In this document: one piece after another, positions 34,508-43,150 of the stretch
Position numbering within the stretch: the stretch's first letter is position 1
Layout: each line of letters opens with the position of its first letter
Source of the DNA: JANXXV01 sp038230275
Lineage (GTDB): Bacteria; Acidobacteriota; Terriglobia; Bryobacterales; Bryobacteraceae
Length of the DNA: 64,000 bases
Direction: 5' to 3'
Assembly (NCBI GenBank): GCA_038230275.1
Contig: JBBRNO010000002.1
Location: 1 to 64,000, forward strand
Notes under the pieces: generated by a model
Seen by the model: the letters and a program-made list of their open reading frames with translations, nothing else
Told to the model about the DNA's origin: nothing
Database searches by the model: none
Made by a program: the position numbers and the translations under genes

Positions 34508-34784
34508 CCTTGCCTTGTCGAGCCGGAAGGTGAAGGTTTGCCGCGTGACCCGCTCGCGGGCGCCAGGCAGATGGATTGCGACGAATCCAAACGCGCGTCC
34601 AGCTTCCGTTTTCGCCGCTCCCACGCGCATCAGCAGTTGATCGCGCTTGGGGAAGCTGCGCCGATGGCACGCAATTTCCGTAACAGCCGCGCCAGTTTCT
34701 TCCGGCGCATGGCCATCTCTTTGGCTTGCCGCCCTTGGCACGTCGCAGGTGCGACGTGGCGAGAAATAGCAATGAGTCATAGCA
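34508..34784 (-). pseudogene. Remnant of an IS4/IS1634-type transposase
   Basis: Recognisable pieces lie in different frames of the minus strand: YDSLLFLATSHLRRAK, then in another frame EMAMRRKKLARLLRKLRAIG, then in a third LPKRD-like FPKRDQLLMRVGAAKTEAGR and TFTFRLDKAR. This order is that of IS1634-like transposases before the active-site region. Frameshifts and loss of both ends make it a relic. No terminal repeats were found. It may have carried in the neighbouring accessory genes. Confidence 0.65.
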
Positions 34785-35002
34785 CGCTGTGCCAACAATC
34801 GTTGTCCGGATTCCCGCTGCCGCTGCTACTCGCCGCAGCGGACGTTTCTCAGCCAAATGGTGTTACATTAAACGGAATCGATCCAACGCGAGAGTTCCGG
34901 CCTGTTCCGTGGGCCCCGCCGGTTGGTCCATACTCGAAGCGTACGCCAGATAGCGTGCAAAGTCCTTTGTCAAATGGTATTCACTTTCAGGAGAATTTCA
35001 TC
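34785..35002. other. Intergenic leader region of the histidine kinase gene
   Basis: No coding frame is supported here. The open frame that runs into the kinase from 34538 has no ribosome site and lacks protein-like composition. CAGGAGAA ends 8 nt before the kinase ATG. No promoter could be fixed with confidence. Confidence 0.4.
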
Positions 35003-36142
35003 ATGGAATTAGCGGCATTTATCCGGTCAAAAGAGGAAGCCATCATCGCGGAATGGGAAGCATTCGCACAAACATATTTGCCCTCCGCCGCGCATATGGA
35101 CCGGTCCGCGCTGCGCGATCACATTGTCGCCCTGCTTCGGTTCATTGCAAATGATCTTGAGTCCTCCCAAACCGAACGGGAGCGGAGCGAGAAAGCCAAG
35201 GGACAGGGCCCGAAAGACGGAGGAGCGCATGACAGCGCTGCCGAAACCCATGCCGATCTTCGGTTTACGGGAGGCTTTGATACGGTCGAGATGATCGCCG
35301 AATTTCGCGCCCTGCGTGCAAGTGTGATCAAACTGTGGAGAGCTGAGTGGGCTAAAACCGAAACCGTGGACATTCTTCCGGACCTGCTGAGGTTTAACGA
35401 AGCCATCGACCAAGTCATGACTGAATCGCTCTCCCGTTTCACCAACAAATTTAATCATTCGGGAAGCCTGCTGGTGGGGACTCTTGTTCACGATTTCCGC
35501 GGTCCACTCGCGGCAATTGACAACTCTGCCCAGGCGCTGGTAAAGAGAGGCAAGCTTGACGACGAGCAGGTCAAGCTGGTGTCTCAGATCGAAATCAGCG
35601 CCTCCAGCATCAGCCGGCTGGTTTCCGGCCTGATTGACGCCGTCCGCATCCGTCTCGACAAGGGCATGCAGATTGCGCCCGCTCCGATGGATATAGGAGC
35701 CACTGTCCAGGAGGCTGTAAAGGAAGTTCAGGCAGCGCACCCCGACCGGGAATTTTTGATCGAAACATCCGGTGACCTTGACGGGGAATGGGACCGCGCC
35801 CGCATCGGGCAGGTCCTGTCAAACCTAATCGGCAACGCGGTGCTGCACGGATTGAAGACCTCTGCGATTAACGTTGCGGCGAAAGGTGCAGGTCAGGAAG
35901 TAATCCTGTCCGTTCATAACGAAGGCGCTATTCCCCCCGATGCTGTCGCCACTGTTTTTGACCCATTGCCACGCGAGGCGGATGAGAATCAGATCCAAAG
36001 CGAGAAGGCCAGGCTTGACCTCGGGCTTTTCATTACCAAAGGAATCGTGACCGCCCACGGCGGCAAGATTACCGTGACATCGGGCGAACAGGAAGGAACA
36101 ACCTTTACAGCGCATCTTCCCCGCAAGAACAGTAAATCATGA
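35003..36142 (+). CDS. Soluble sensor histidine kinase with RsbRD-like N-terminal domain
   Basis: A 379-residue kinase without membrane segments. Residues 1-145 resemble the RsbRD/RsbT co-antagonist N-terminal domain (SKEEAIIAEWEAFAQ, later LRFTGGFDTVEMIAEFRALRASVI). The dimerisation domain has the H-box LVHDFRGPLAAI with H163. The catalytic domain shows the N-box QVLSNLIGNAVLHG (about 270-283), FDPLPR and GLFITKGIVTAHGG. It would sense a cytosolic signal and phosphorylate a partner; no response regulator is adjacent. The next gene is a lone CheB-type methylesterase domain 78 bp downstream. Confidence 0.85.
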   Translation: MELAAFIRSKEEAIIAEWEAFAQTYLPSAAHMDRSALRDHIVALLRFIANDLESSQTERERSEKAKGQGPKDGGAHDSAAETHADLRFTGGFDTVEMIAEFRALRASVIKLWRAEWAKTETVDILPDLLRFNEAIDQVMTESLSRFTNKFNHSGSLLVGTLVHDFRGPLAAIDNSAQALVKRGKLDDEQVKLVSQIEISASSISRLVSGLIDAVRIRLDKGMQIAPAPMDIGATVQEAVKEVQAAHPDREFLIETSGDLDGEWDRARIGQVLSNLIGNAVLHGLKTSAINVAAKGAGQEVILSVHNEGAIPPDAVATVFDPLPREADENQIQSEKARLDLGLFITKGIVTAHGGKITVTSGEQEGTTFTAHLPRKNSKS

Positions 36143-36220
36143 AGGTCAGATCTGGTCTCCCTTCAGGCGCTCCGCCGTGTACGTTGAACTTGCGAATCGA
36201 AAATGGGTGGGAGTGAGCAA

Positions 36221-36814
36221 ATGAGTCTTTTCTCAAAAAATTTCCCTGTCGTTTGCGTGGGCGGCTCGGCCGGTGCCTCCGCCTTCTATGTCCAGTTACT
36301 AAAACATCTGCCGCCCGAGACCGGTGTTGCTATCGTCATCGTTAATCATATAAAAATCACGTCCGCGACGCTTCACAAGATTCTTCCCCGCTACACAAAA
36401 ATGCCGGTTGAGCTGATCACGGAAGGCTTACCCGTTCAGCCTAACCATGTCTTCATCATCCCGTCAGATCGCGACTTAAACATTCTTGATGGAGAGTTCC
36501 TTTTAACGCCGATATCAAAACCCAACGGATGGCCCGACGTGATTACACGCTTCCTACGCTCTCTCGCGCAGAACTGGGACGGAAAACTAATCGTTGTGAT
36601 TGCCTCTGGTCTGGATGCGGATGGGACAGAAGCACTGCGCAGCATCAAGGAAGCCGGCGGCATTACGATCGCACAGACGCCCGACACAGCCGAGTGGTCA
36701 GATATGCCTGAGAGCGCGATAAAAACCGGCTATATAGATTTTGTTCTATCAGCTGAGGATATCGCTCAGAAGATTGCGCAGATTGCGCGCGCGTTCCCGG
36801 CGAAGGCAACATGA
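36221..36814 (+). CDS. CheB-type methylesterase domain protein (no receiver domain)
   Basis: A 197-residue protein matching only the methylesterase half of CheB. VGGSAGAS holds the nucleophile S16, IVNHIK the His (H43; CheB has QHM-P here), and SGLDADG the Asp (D134; CheB usually GMGxDG). CheB removes methyl groups from chemoreceptor glutamates; lone domains also occur as sensor parts. GGGAG lies 8 nt before the ATG at 36221. It follows the histidine kinase, so a two-gene signalling unit is possible. The HxxP-type loop is altered, so activity is uncertain. Confidence 0.75.
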   Translation: MSLFSKNFPVVCVGGSAGASAFYVQLLKHLPPETGVAIVIVNHIKITSATLHKILPRYTKMPVELITEGLPVQPNHVFIIPSDRDLNILDGEFLLTPISKPNGWPDVITRFLRSLAQNWDGKLIVVIASGLDADGTEALRSIKEAGGITIAQTPDTAEWSDMPESAIKTGYIDFVLSAEDIAQKIAQIARAFPAKAT

Positions 36815-36910
36815 GTTTCCGGTTCGGGCTAATAGCGCCGGAACAACACATCAGCGGTTTGCTCTGCTCCTGCCGAACACAGGCTCTTCTTTCCGCTTAG
36901 AGAGGCTGGC

Positions 36911-37051
36911 GTGACGTTTTGGGCTGAACGGCCCTTGATCGTCAGAGAATACGAAGACATTCAAGGCTTTGCTCTTGCTAAGTGGAGTAAGGCTGTCTCG
37001 GATAGTCTTCTGCTCGGGCTGTACCGAGTTGCCGCGGCGAGCCTTAGTTAG
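36911..37051 (+). pseudogene. Coding-like remnant, unidentified
   Basis: The frame from a GTG at 36911 reads TFWAERPLIVREYEDIQGFA and continues LAKWSKAVSDSLLL to a TAG at 37049-37051. It is open without a stop back to 36836. The composition is protein-like, and the frame looks like the C-terminal piece of a longer protein whose 5' part is lost. No family was recognised. It may instead be a 46-residue gene; AGAGAGG precedes the GTG. Confidence 0.3.
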
Positions 37052-37385
37052 CAGCTGTCGAATCCGTCACGCTGTCAGTGGTAGCCGCAAGTAACGTGGT
37101 ACTGAAGGAAATCCCAATAAGCACCAAGATTTCCTTGGTCAGCGTATTCTCGTTCCCAGTCACCGTGAATAGGAACGCGAGCGCCCCTGCCACGAGAAAC
37201 GTCCACGGCGCCATCTGCGTTCGTGCGAGGCTATATGCCGCCAACCACGCCAGGTTGATCCGTTCAATCGCAACCGTCACCTCGCTGGGCCAGGGTAGGC
37301 CAGGATCCATACCTTCCGTACCTACCGACACTGTCACCGGGCGCCGAAACGGCCACCCGTAAAGCCTGAGTAAACTGGTTGCCAT
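37044..37385 (-). pseudogene. Fragment of a membrane protein with the YSLARTQMA motif
   Basis: The minus-strand frame contains AAYSLARTQMAPWTFLVAGA, then TVTGNENTLTKEILVLIGIS, a motif pair seen in conserved bacterial membrane proteins (YSLARTQM before a membrane helix, then NTLT with a second helix). Here the N-terminal part is cut off: the frame starts at 37385, inside the start of the divergent dehydrogenase gene, with no room for a promoter. The protein is therefore probably truncated, with about 114 residues left. Confidence 0.4.
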
Positions 37386-38334
37386 GTCCACCATCGTGAT
37401 CCCGGATGACTATCCCGCCGTCATGGAGCCCTCCGCCGCCTTCCGGCGTGTCAGCGCGGAGTGGCCGATAACCCACTACGGCACCCTGCCCGGCTCTGAA
37501 GAAGCGCTGCTGGACCGCATCCGCAGCTTCGAGATCGTCATCAATATCCGCTCCTCCACCAAGTTTACCGAGCGTGTCTTCGCCACCTGCCCGCAATTGA
37601 AAATGCTATCCATCTGGGGCACCGGCACCGACAATGTGGATCTCAATGCCGCCCGGAAATACGGCGTCACCGTCACCAACACGCCCGGCGTCGCAGCGCA
37701 AGCGATAGCGGAGCATGCGCTGATGTTGACACTGTCCATCGCCCGCCGGGTCGTGTCCCTGCACCAGCAAGTGGTCAACGGAGCCTGGCCGCGCGGGCAG
37801 TCTATTCAACTCCGCGGCAAGACGCTGGGCATCATCGGGCTGGGCGCCATTGGCCGCCAGTTCGGCCGCCTCGGCGAAGCCGTCGGCATGCGCGTCATCG
37901 CCTGGACCATGCACGCCAACCCCGCGCTTGGCTTCGAACTGGTCGAGCTGGAAGACCTCCTCCGCCAAAGCGATGTCGTCAGTCTCCACCTCCGCCTCTC
38001 CCCCCAGACCATCGGCTTTCTGGGAGCCCGCGAGTTCGGCCTGATGAAACCCTCGGCCATTTTCATCAACACCGCGCGCGGCCCAATCGTCAATGAAGCG
38101 GTGCTGATCGACGCCCTCCGCGCGCGGCGCATCGCCGGAGCCGGGCTCGATGTTTTCGACGTGGAACCGCTTCCAACGGGGCATCCGCTCACCCAACTGG
38201 ACAACGTTGTGCTCACGCCGCACTGTGCCGGCGTCACGCCGGAAGTGCTGGAAGCCGGCCTCGCGCTCGCCTTCGAAAATGTGGAAAGCTTCCTGCGCGG
38301 CATGCCCCAATTCGTAGTGCCTGCGCCGGTTTAG
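37384..38334 (+). CDS. D-2-hydroxyacid dehydrogenase family protein
   Basis: A 316-residue NAD-dependent dehydrogenase of the D-isomer-specific type. The Rossmann motif GIIGLGAIGRQFGR, the NTARGPIVNEA segment with its active Arg, DVFDVEPLP with the Glu and LTPHCAG with the His make the catalytic set R-E-H. The N terminus (IVIPDDYPAV) is as in phosphoglycerate dehydrogenase-like enzymes. The 2-hydroxy acid substrate cannot be told. The gene converges with the hydrolase gene at 38331 with a 4-bp overlap. Confidence 0.88.
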   Translation: MSTIVIPDDYPAVMEPSAAFRRVSAEWPITHYGTLPGSEEALLDRIRSFEIVINIRSSTKFTERVFATCPQLKMLSIWGTGTDNVDLNAARKYGVTVTNTPGVAAQAIAEHALMLTLSIARRVVSLHQQVVNGAWPRGQSIQLRGKTLGIIGLGAIGRQFGRLGEAVGMRVIAWTMHANPALGFELVELEDLLRQSDVVSLHLRLSPQTIGFLGAREFGLMKPSAIFINTARGPIVNEAVLIDALRARRIAGAGLDVFDVEPLPTGHPLTQLDNVVLTPHCAGVTPEVLEAGLALAFENVESFLRGMPQFVVPAPV

Positions 38335-40310
38335 TGCGCTCCCGCCTGTTTCATGACGAAGTCCCATTCCTTCCCCGAAATCTCCTCCAGCATTGGAATG
38401 TCGCGCTCCAGCAGATACCGTCCCTGCACCAGTTGCCGCGCTGCCGCACGAATCTTTCCCAGATACGCCGTGCGATCGCCATAGCGCTCCTTCACCACCT
38501 GGCGCGGAAATGGAAAGTAGGACCCCACCATACTGAACAATTCTTCCGGGGAGCCTATCGCCGGATTGCGCAGATTCCATCCCGTATGCACTGCCAGCGG
38601 AACGGCCACCTGCGGCGTCTTCAACCCGCCGATGCCATTGCCATCGGAGTCCACCTGCGGCAATAGGATTGGAAACGCCGGCCCCATCTTGGGCGGTTCA
38701 TTCGTGATAATGCCTCGTGAACGGAATTCCGAACCAAAGTCCAGCCGGTAAACATCGTGCACCCGAGTTGGCACAATGATACCCGGCAGCTTCGGAAAAC
38801 GGATCTGATCAATCGCCGCCAATTCCTTCCGGTCCACCCGCGGGTACACCGAGGGCGGCGGCGCAACATCACCGGCGATCCACTGTTGCATCGAGGCCAG
38901 CAATCCCCGCAGAATCCACTGATAATCGTTCCCATTGTTCAAATACCGGGTATTCGCAGACGCCACCGGCGGAATACTTCCCGGCCCGTGATTTCCCCCT
39001 GCCATCACATACAATCGCGTATTCGGCGCCAGTGGCGCATCCGCCGTCCCGTCCAGCGTCGTATGCATCAAAGATGCCGCGCGGCCGTAATACTCATACT
39101 CCGAATTCGTGTAGAAAATCTTCGGCGTCACGTTGTCCCGTTCGGCCCGGACCAGAATGCCGTCCTCCTGTCCCGTCACCGGATCGGATTGCTTCAAGTC
39201 GGTGAACGGGAAAATATCGGTCGCATAGTAAAAGTTGAAGAAGGGCCGGGCATCGCGCGACGGCTGCGCGAACTGATGATTGAAATTCCCGCGCCCGCCG
39301 CCCGCCACATTGGCCCAAACGCCGTCAAACACGCGCCACCCGTGTTCATCTCGATTGAACCCCTGATAAAGAAACGTCCGTAGGAACCGTCCACTTTGCG
39401 AACTGCCATAGGCCAGCGACCGCCGCGCAGCCGGCGCCAATGCCGCCAGCGGCCCCGGCGCCGAGCCCGTCTTCAATGCCGAAATGAAATCGCGAATTCC
39501 GGCCATACCCAACCCCACTACCGGCGGATCTTGCGACCGGTACACCACCTCATAAATCTTTCCCGACTCAAACCCCGAAGCCTTCCGGACCGCGCCGCGA
39601 TCCTCGGTAAAACTCCAGTCCTGGCGCGGAATCACCCGCCGCGGCCCATTGGCCAAACTGCGCTCAGTCAGCGTTGCCGAAGCGTCTTTCGGATCGGCTA
39701 CGCGATACGGGTAGAACAGCCGGTCGCCCAGCGAAAACGAGGTCAGGCCCGAATCGGGAACAAAATCGGAGCGCACCACGCCCTGGATCGGGGAGCCATC
39801 CGCGTTCTTCGCCACCGGCACGGTCACACTCAGCAACGGTGCTTCTCGCGGAACGTCGAACTGCCAGCCGAGCCATGCCAGCGTATAGCCCTGCTCTAGC
39901 AGCAGCGCGTCGCCAAACTCTTCTGCCGTGCGCGGATCGTTGGAGTTCCGCGCGTGGCTGAACGCCGACAGCAGCCCCTTGCGTCCGCGATTGGACACTT
40001 CAAAAAACAACGTGCCGTTGCTCTTCTTCGGGTCCACGGGAGCGAACAGAACAAAGTCGGCGTAAAACTCCACTTGCCCGTTCGGATTGCGCGGCGCCAA
40101 CTGCAGATTCACCACATCCCGGTTGGCCGGGGATAAGGGGTCGACAGCGAAGTGAGCTTTGCCGATGATGCGCTCATACGCCCCGGCCTTGCCGAATGGC
40201 TTGCCGTCCAGGATGGCGGAGCGCTCGGAAACTTCGACGCGAACAAGGGCCGCCTGTAAGACAACGGAGCTGGTGAGGAGGAAAAGAATGCGCGGGATCA
40301 CGCCTGCCAT
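38331..40310 (-). CDS. Secreted alpha/beta-hydrolase-domain protein (Abhydrolase_10 type)
   Basis: A 659-residue exported protein. MAGVIPRILFLLTSSVVLQA is a signal peptide. The motif LAYGSSQSGRFLR gives a nucleophile elbow (GSSQSG) typical of the large alpha/beta hydrolase-domain family, and GNHGPGS follows further on. The family is poorly characterised. It has no close neighbour in the same direction; the plus-strand dehydrogenase converges at its 3' end and the PIG-L genes diverge from its 5' end. Confidence 0.72.
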   Translation of the reverse strand: MAGVIPRILFLLTSSVVLQAALVRVEVSERSAILDGKPFGKAGAYERIIGKAHFAVDPLSPANRDVVNLQLAPRNPNGQVEFYADFVLFAPVDPKKSNGTLFFEVSNRGRKGLLSAFSHARNSNDPRTAEEFGDALLLEQGYTLAWLGWQFDVPREAPLLSVTVPVAKNADGSPIQGVVRSDFVPDSGLTSFSLGDRLFYPYRVADPKDASATLTERSLANGPRRVIPRQDWSFTEDRGAVRKASGFESGKIYEVVYRSQDPPVVGLGMAGIRDFISALKTGSAPGPLAALAPAARRSLAYGSSQSGRFLRTFLYQGFNRDEHGWRVFDGVWANVAGGGRGNFNHQFAQPSRDARPFFNFYYATDIFPFTDLKQSDPVTGQEDGILVRAERDNVTPKIFYTNSEYEYYGRAASLMHTTLDGTADAPLAPNTRLYVMAGGNHGPGSIPPVASANTRYLNNGNDYQWILRGLLASMQQWIAGDVAPPPSVYPRVDRKELAAIDQIRFPKLPGIIVPTRVHDVYRLDFGSEFRSRGIITNEPPKMGPAFPILLPQVDSDGNGIGGLKTPQVAVPLAVHTGWNLRNPAIGSPEELFSMVGSYFPFPRQVVKERYGDRTAYLGKIRAAARQLVQGRYLLERDIPMLEEISGKEWDFVMKQAGAH

Positions 40311-40356
40311 TGTAGTCGACTACTTAGCGATGTTGCGCTATGCTGACAGTTTTCGC

Positions 40357-41304
40357 ATGCGCTTACTCCTTCACTTGCGAGCCTACCTTTTTATTGGAAT
40401 ATTCACGGGCGGTGTCGCGGGCCAAGTCCAAAGCCGGCTTCCACCGGGCGAAATTCCAGCGGGGAAAATTCTACTGGTTGTACAGCCGCATCACGATGAC
40501 CACACTACCGATTACGGAATGGGGGGAGTTATTGCGCGCTTTGTGGAGAGCGGCTATAAAGCGTATTACGTTCGAGCGTCGAACGATGAGAAGGATGGCG
40601 CAAACAGTTATGCCCGCAACGACATCATCAACCTGAAAGAAACCAGAGACGGAACCCGCATACTCGGCATGGAAGACGTGATCAGCCTGAACTGGCGGAA
40701 CGATTTCATGAATCCAATTCCGCTCAATGAACTGCGCGAGCAACTGATTTTTTTGATCCGAAAATACCGGCCGGACGTGGTGCTGGGACACAACCCTTGG
40801 GAGCACTATCAGAAGAACCCGGATCACCGAAACGTGGCTCGGGCACTGGTGGAGGCCTATTGGCTGGCCGGTTATGACACGGTTCATCCGGAGCATTTCA
40901 AATTGGGACTGAAGCCGCACGCCGCCGCGCATTTCTACGAAAAGGGCAGGCTGGATTGGGGGCTGGGACAGATATCCAATGTGGCGCTGGAACTGAGCGA
41001 ATCTCAGGTTCAAAAGAAGGAGCGCGCCATTGCCGCGCATCGGAATGTCTACCATAACCCCGGCGCCAAGCGCGCGATTCAGGACCGGCTGGCAGCGATG
41101 GGGATGCATGTACCTGAATTAGACGCGGTGAATGGGGATGAAGCTTCCGATCTGCTTCTGCACTGGTGGATGAACTGGGTATCTCGCGATATCGGCAAAA
41201 AAGCCGGAGTGAAATACGCGGAAGACCTCTATCACATGGACGCGCAGGATCATTTGCCCGGACTGAAAGCGTACATAGAAGCGAACGCCCGCAGGATTCC
41301 ATGA
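40357..41304 (+). CDS. PIG-L/LmbE family deacetylase, first of three
   Basis: A 315-residue exported protein of the PIG-L family, which are zinc-dependent N-acetylglucosaminyl deacetylases. The metal motif reads PHHDD at 44-48, close to the usual HPDD, and the second ligand region has NPDHRN with H157. A short N-terminal hydrophobic stretch suggests export. The ATG at 40357 is chosen; an ATG at 40330 is possible. It is the only one of the three tandem paralogues that keeps the catalytic pattern. The second gene overlaps its stop by 4 bp. Confidence 0.82.
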   Translation: MRLLLHLRAYLFIGIFTGGVAGQVQSRLPPGEIPAGKILLVVQPHHDDHTTDYGMGGVIARFVESGYKAYYVRASNDEKDGANSYARNDIINLKETRDGTRILGMEDVISLNWRNDFMNPIPLNELREQLIFLIRKYRPDVVLGHNPWEHYQKNPDHRNVARALVEAYWLAGYDTVHPEHFKLGLKPHAAAHFYEKGRLDWGLGQISNVALELSESQVQKKERAIAAHRNVYHNPGAKRAIQDRLAAMGMHVPELDAVNGDEASDLLLHWWMNWVSRDIGKKAGVKYAEDLYHMDAQDHLPGLKAYIEANARRIP

Positions 41305-42188
41305 GGATGAGACGCCGGCTGTTCCTGCAGATTTTGAGTGCTTCGCTGGCGCGCGCCGCGGCCGGCAAGACGGTACTGATCGTCGCGTCGGACGCTGGCT
41401 GGCTTGCCTGTGCCGGCGGCGCAGTTGCCAAGATGACCGGCGACGGAGCTAGCGCTATTTTGGTGCGCGTGGGCAATGACGAGAAGGAGTCCTGGGGGTT
41501 GACGCCGGAGGAGACGGCGCTGCGAAATCGGACCGAGGGGGAAAGGGCGGCGAAGCTGCTGGGAATCCAGGAAGTGATCTCATTCGGCTACCGCAGTTCC
41601 GAGCTACGCGACGTGCCGCATACGACGATGCGCGACCGGCTCATTTTCTTAATTCGGCACCACCGCCCCGCCGTGCTGTTCTTTCCGAATCCGCACACCG
41701 AACAGGACCGCAATCTGGATCGTTATTACGTCGGCGCGGCAGCCGAAGACGCTTGGCATTGCGCTCGATTCCAGAATTACCTGCCGGCGGCCAGCCACAG
41801 CGGTCTGGCGCCCCACATTGTCTCGGAAGTGTATTACTATTCGCCGCCGGTGGACCCGCGACGCCGTGAGCCGGAGAGCACCGCGACGTTTGTTCCGCAA
41901 CCGGTTCGCGTGGACATCGGCGGGCAATTTGAGCGCAAACTACGGGCCGCGCAAGTGCTTCGCACGGTGAATCGCAGTACTGCGATGCGGTTAAAACAGA
42001 GCCTGGAGGCAGCAGGGCGCAGGCTGCCTATTTTAGACGTCGTCGATGAGAGCGCGATAGACAAGCTGGTGGAGGAGAATTTACGTGGATTGGCCGCGGT
42101 GTGCTCCGAGGGTAGCGGCTATCAACTGGCCGAAGAATTCCGTTATGCCGGCATCGAATATGACATTCCTGCCAAATACCTGCGTTGA
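41301..42188 (+). CDS. PIG-L-like protein, second of three, metal site lost
   Basis: A 295-residue paralogue of the preceding gene. The fold is kept (VLIVASDAGW, VRVGNDEKESWGLTPEE, RLIFLIRHHRPAVLFFPNPH), but where the metal motif HPDD belongs it reads SDAG (30-33), and the later DHR is replaced by LDRY. Without the His and Asp ligands, deacetylase activity is unlikely unless metal binding is different. It could be a substrate-binding or regulatory partner. ATGA overlap with the first gene, and a 29-bp overlap with the third. Confidence 0.75.
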   Translation: MRMRRRLFLQILSASLARAAAGKTVLIVASDAGWLACAGGAVAKMTGDGASAILVRVGNDEKESWGLTPEETALRNRTEGERAAKLLGIQEVISFGYRSSELRDVPHTTMRDRLIFLIRHHRPAVLFFPNPHTEQDRNLDRYYVGAAAEDAWHCARFQNYLPAASHSGLAPHIVSEVYYYSPPVDPRRREPESTATFVPQPVRVDIGGQFERKLRAAQVLRTVNRSTAMRLKQSLEAAGRRLPILDVVDESAIDKLVEENLRGLAAVCSEGSGYQLAEEFRYAGIEYDIPAKYLR

Positions 42189-43107
42189 ACGTCTGGCTGT
42201 GCTGTTCTTCGCACTGGTGTTGTGGCCATGGCCATGCCCGGCGCAACCGCAGAACCGGACCATTGTCGCTATCAGCGCCGGCGGCGGCGACTATCTGAAA
42301 GGCGCTGGTGGCACGCTCGCCCGGTTCATTGACGAAGGCTATAAAGTCTACGTTATTCAGGTGGGCAACGATGAGAAGTACTCGATCGGCATGGGCCCGG
42401 CCGAAACCCGTTTGGCAAACAATGGAGACGCCGAAAGAGCGGCCAAGGCCCTGGGTGTCACCGAAATCGTCAATCTGAACAACAAGACTGGAGAATTAAG
42501 CCAGCTTTCCAGCAATGAACTTCGCAACGAAATGTCTACGTTGCTTCGGTTCTACAAACCACAGAAGCTGTTTCTTCCCGACCCTTTCCTACACTACGAG
42601 GCCGAATGGGATCAGTTTTGGGTTGGCCGGGCCGCCGAGGAAACGAACTATTCCAACAACGACGTCTTCCTGGCCGAACTGACGCGCATCGGTCTTAAGG
42701 GCTACAGCGTGCCGGAGACCTACTACTACTCCGTGCGGCGGCCCTACCGGCCTGGCGAAGGCGGCCACAACGGAGCGCGGTTGGAGGCAGTGGATATTTC
42801 GAAAACGTTCCAACACAAGGTAGACGCGTGCCTGCAACTGCGAACGACCAATCGCGTCTACGCCGAGCACGTCCGATGGCGGCTGCAGTTAATGAACAGG
42901 CCTTCGCCGCTGCTGGAAAAAATGGACGCGGCGGCGGTGGATGCGCTGGCGCGGGAATGGATTTCGGAGTTGGCAAGCACTATTGGCGCCAAACACGGGT
43001 TTTCGCAGGGCGAAGAATTCAACTACCACGGTTCGGCACCCGGCCAGACGCAGCCGCTTCCACCGTGGATTCTGGAACGCGCGAAGCCAATGCCGCGAAA
43101 GCAGTAG
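42160..43107 (+). CDS. PIG-L-like protein, third of three, metal site lost
   Basis: A 315-residue paralogue with a signal peptide (VLFFALVLWPWPCPAQ). The metal motif position reads GGGD (41-44), so the His ligand is missing; the DHR position reads EWDQF. VIQVGNDEKYSIGMGPAET aligns with the second paralogue. The ATG at 42160 overlaps the preceding gene by 29 bp; a shorter start (GTG at 42199) is possible. The next gene, an amidase, starts 43 bp downstream. Confidence 0.75.
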   Translation: MTFLPNTCVERLAVLFFALVLWPWPCPAQPQNRTIVAISAGGGDYLKGAGGTLARFIDEGYKVYVIQVGNDEKYSIGMGPAETRLANNGDAERAAKALGVTEIVNLNNKTGELSQLSSNELRNEMSTLLRFYKPQKLFLPDPFLHYEAEWDQFWVGRAAEETNYSNNDVFLAELTRIGLKGYSVPETYYYSVRRPYRPGEGGHNGARLEAVDISKTFQHKVDACLQLRTTNRVYAEHVRWRLQLMNRPSPLLEKMDAAAVDALAREWISELASTIGAKHGFSQGEEFNYHGSAPGQTQPLPPWILERAKPMPRKQ

Positions 43108-43150
43108 GAGACAGGCAAGCTATACTGAATCCACCGCACACCCTTCCCAC

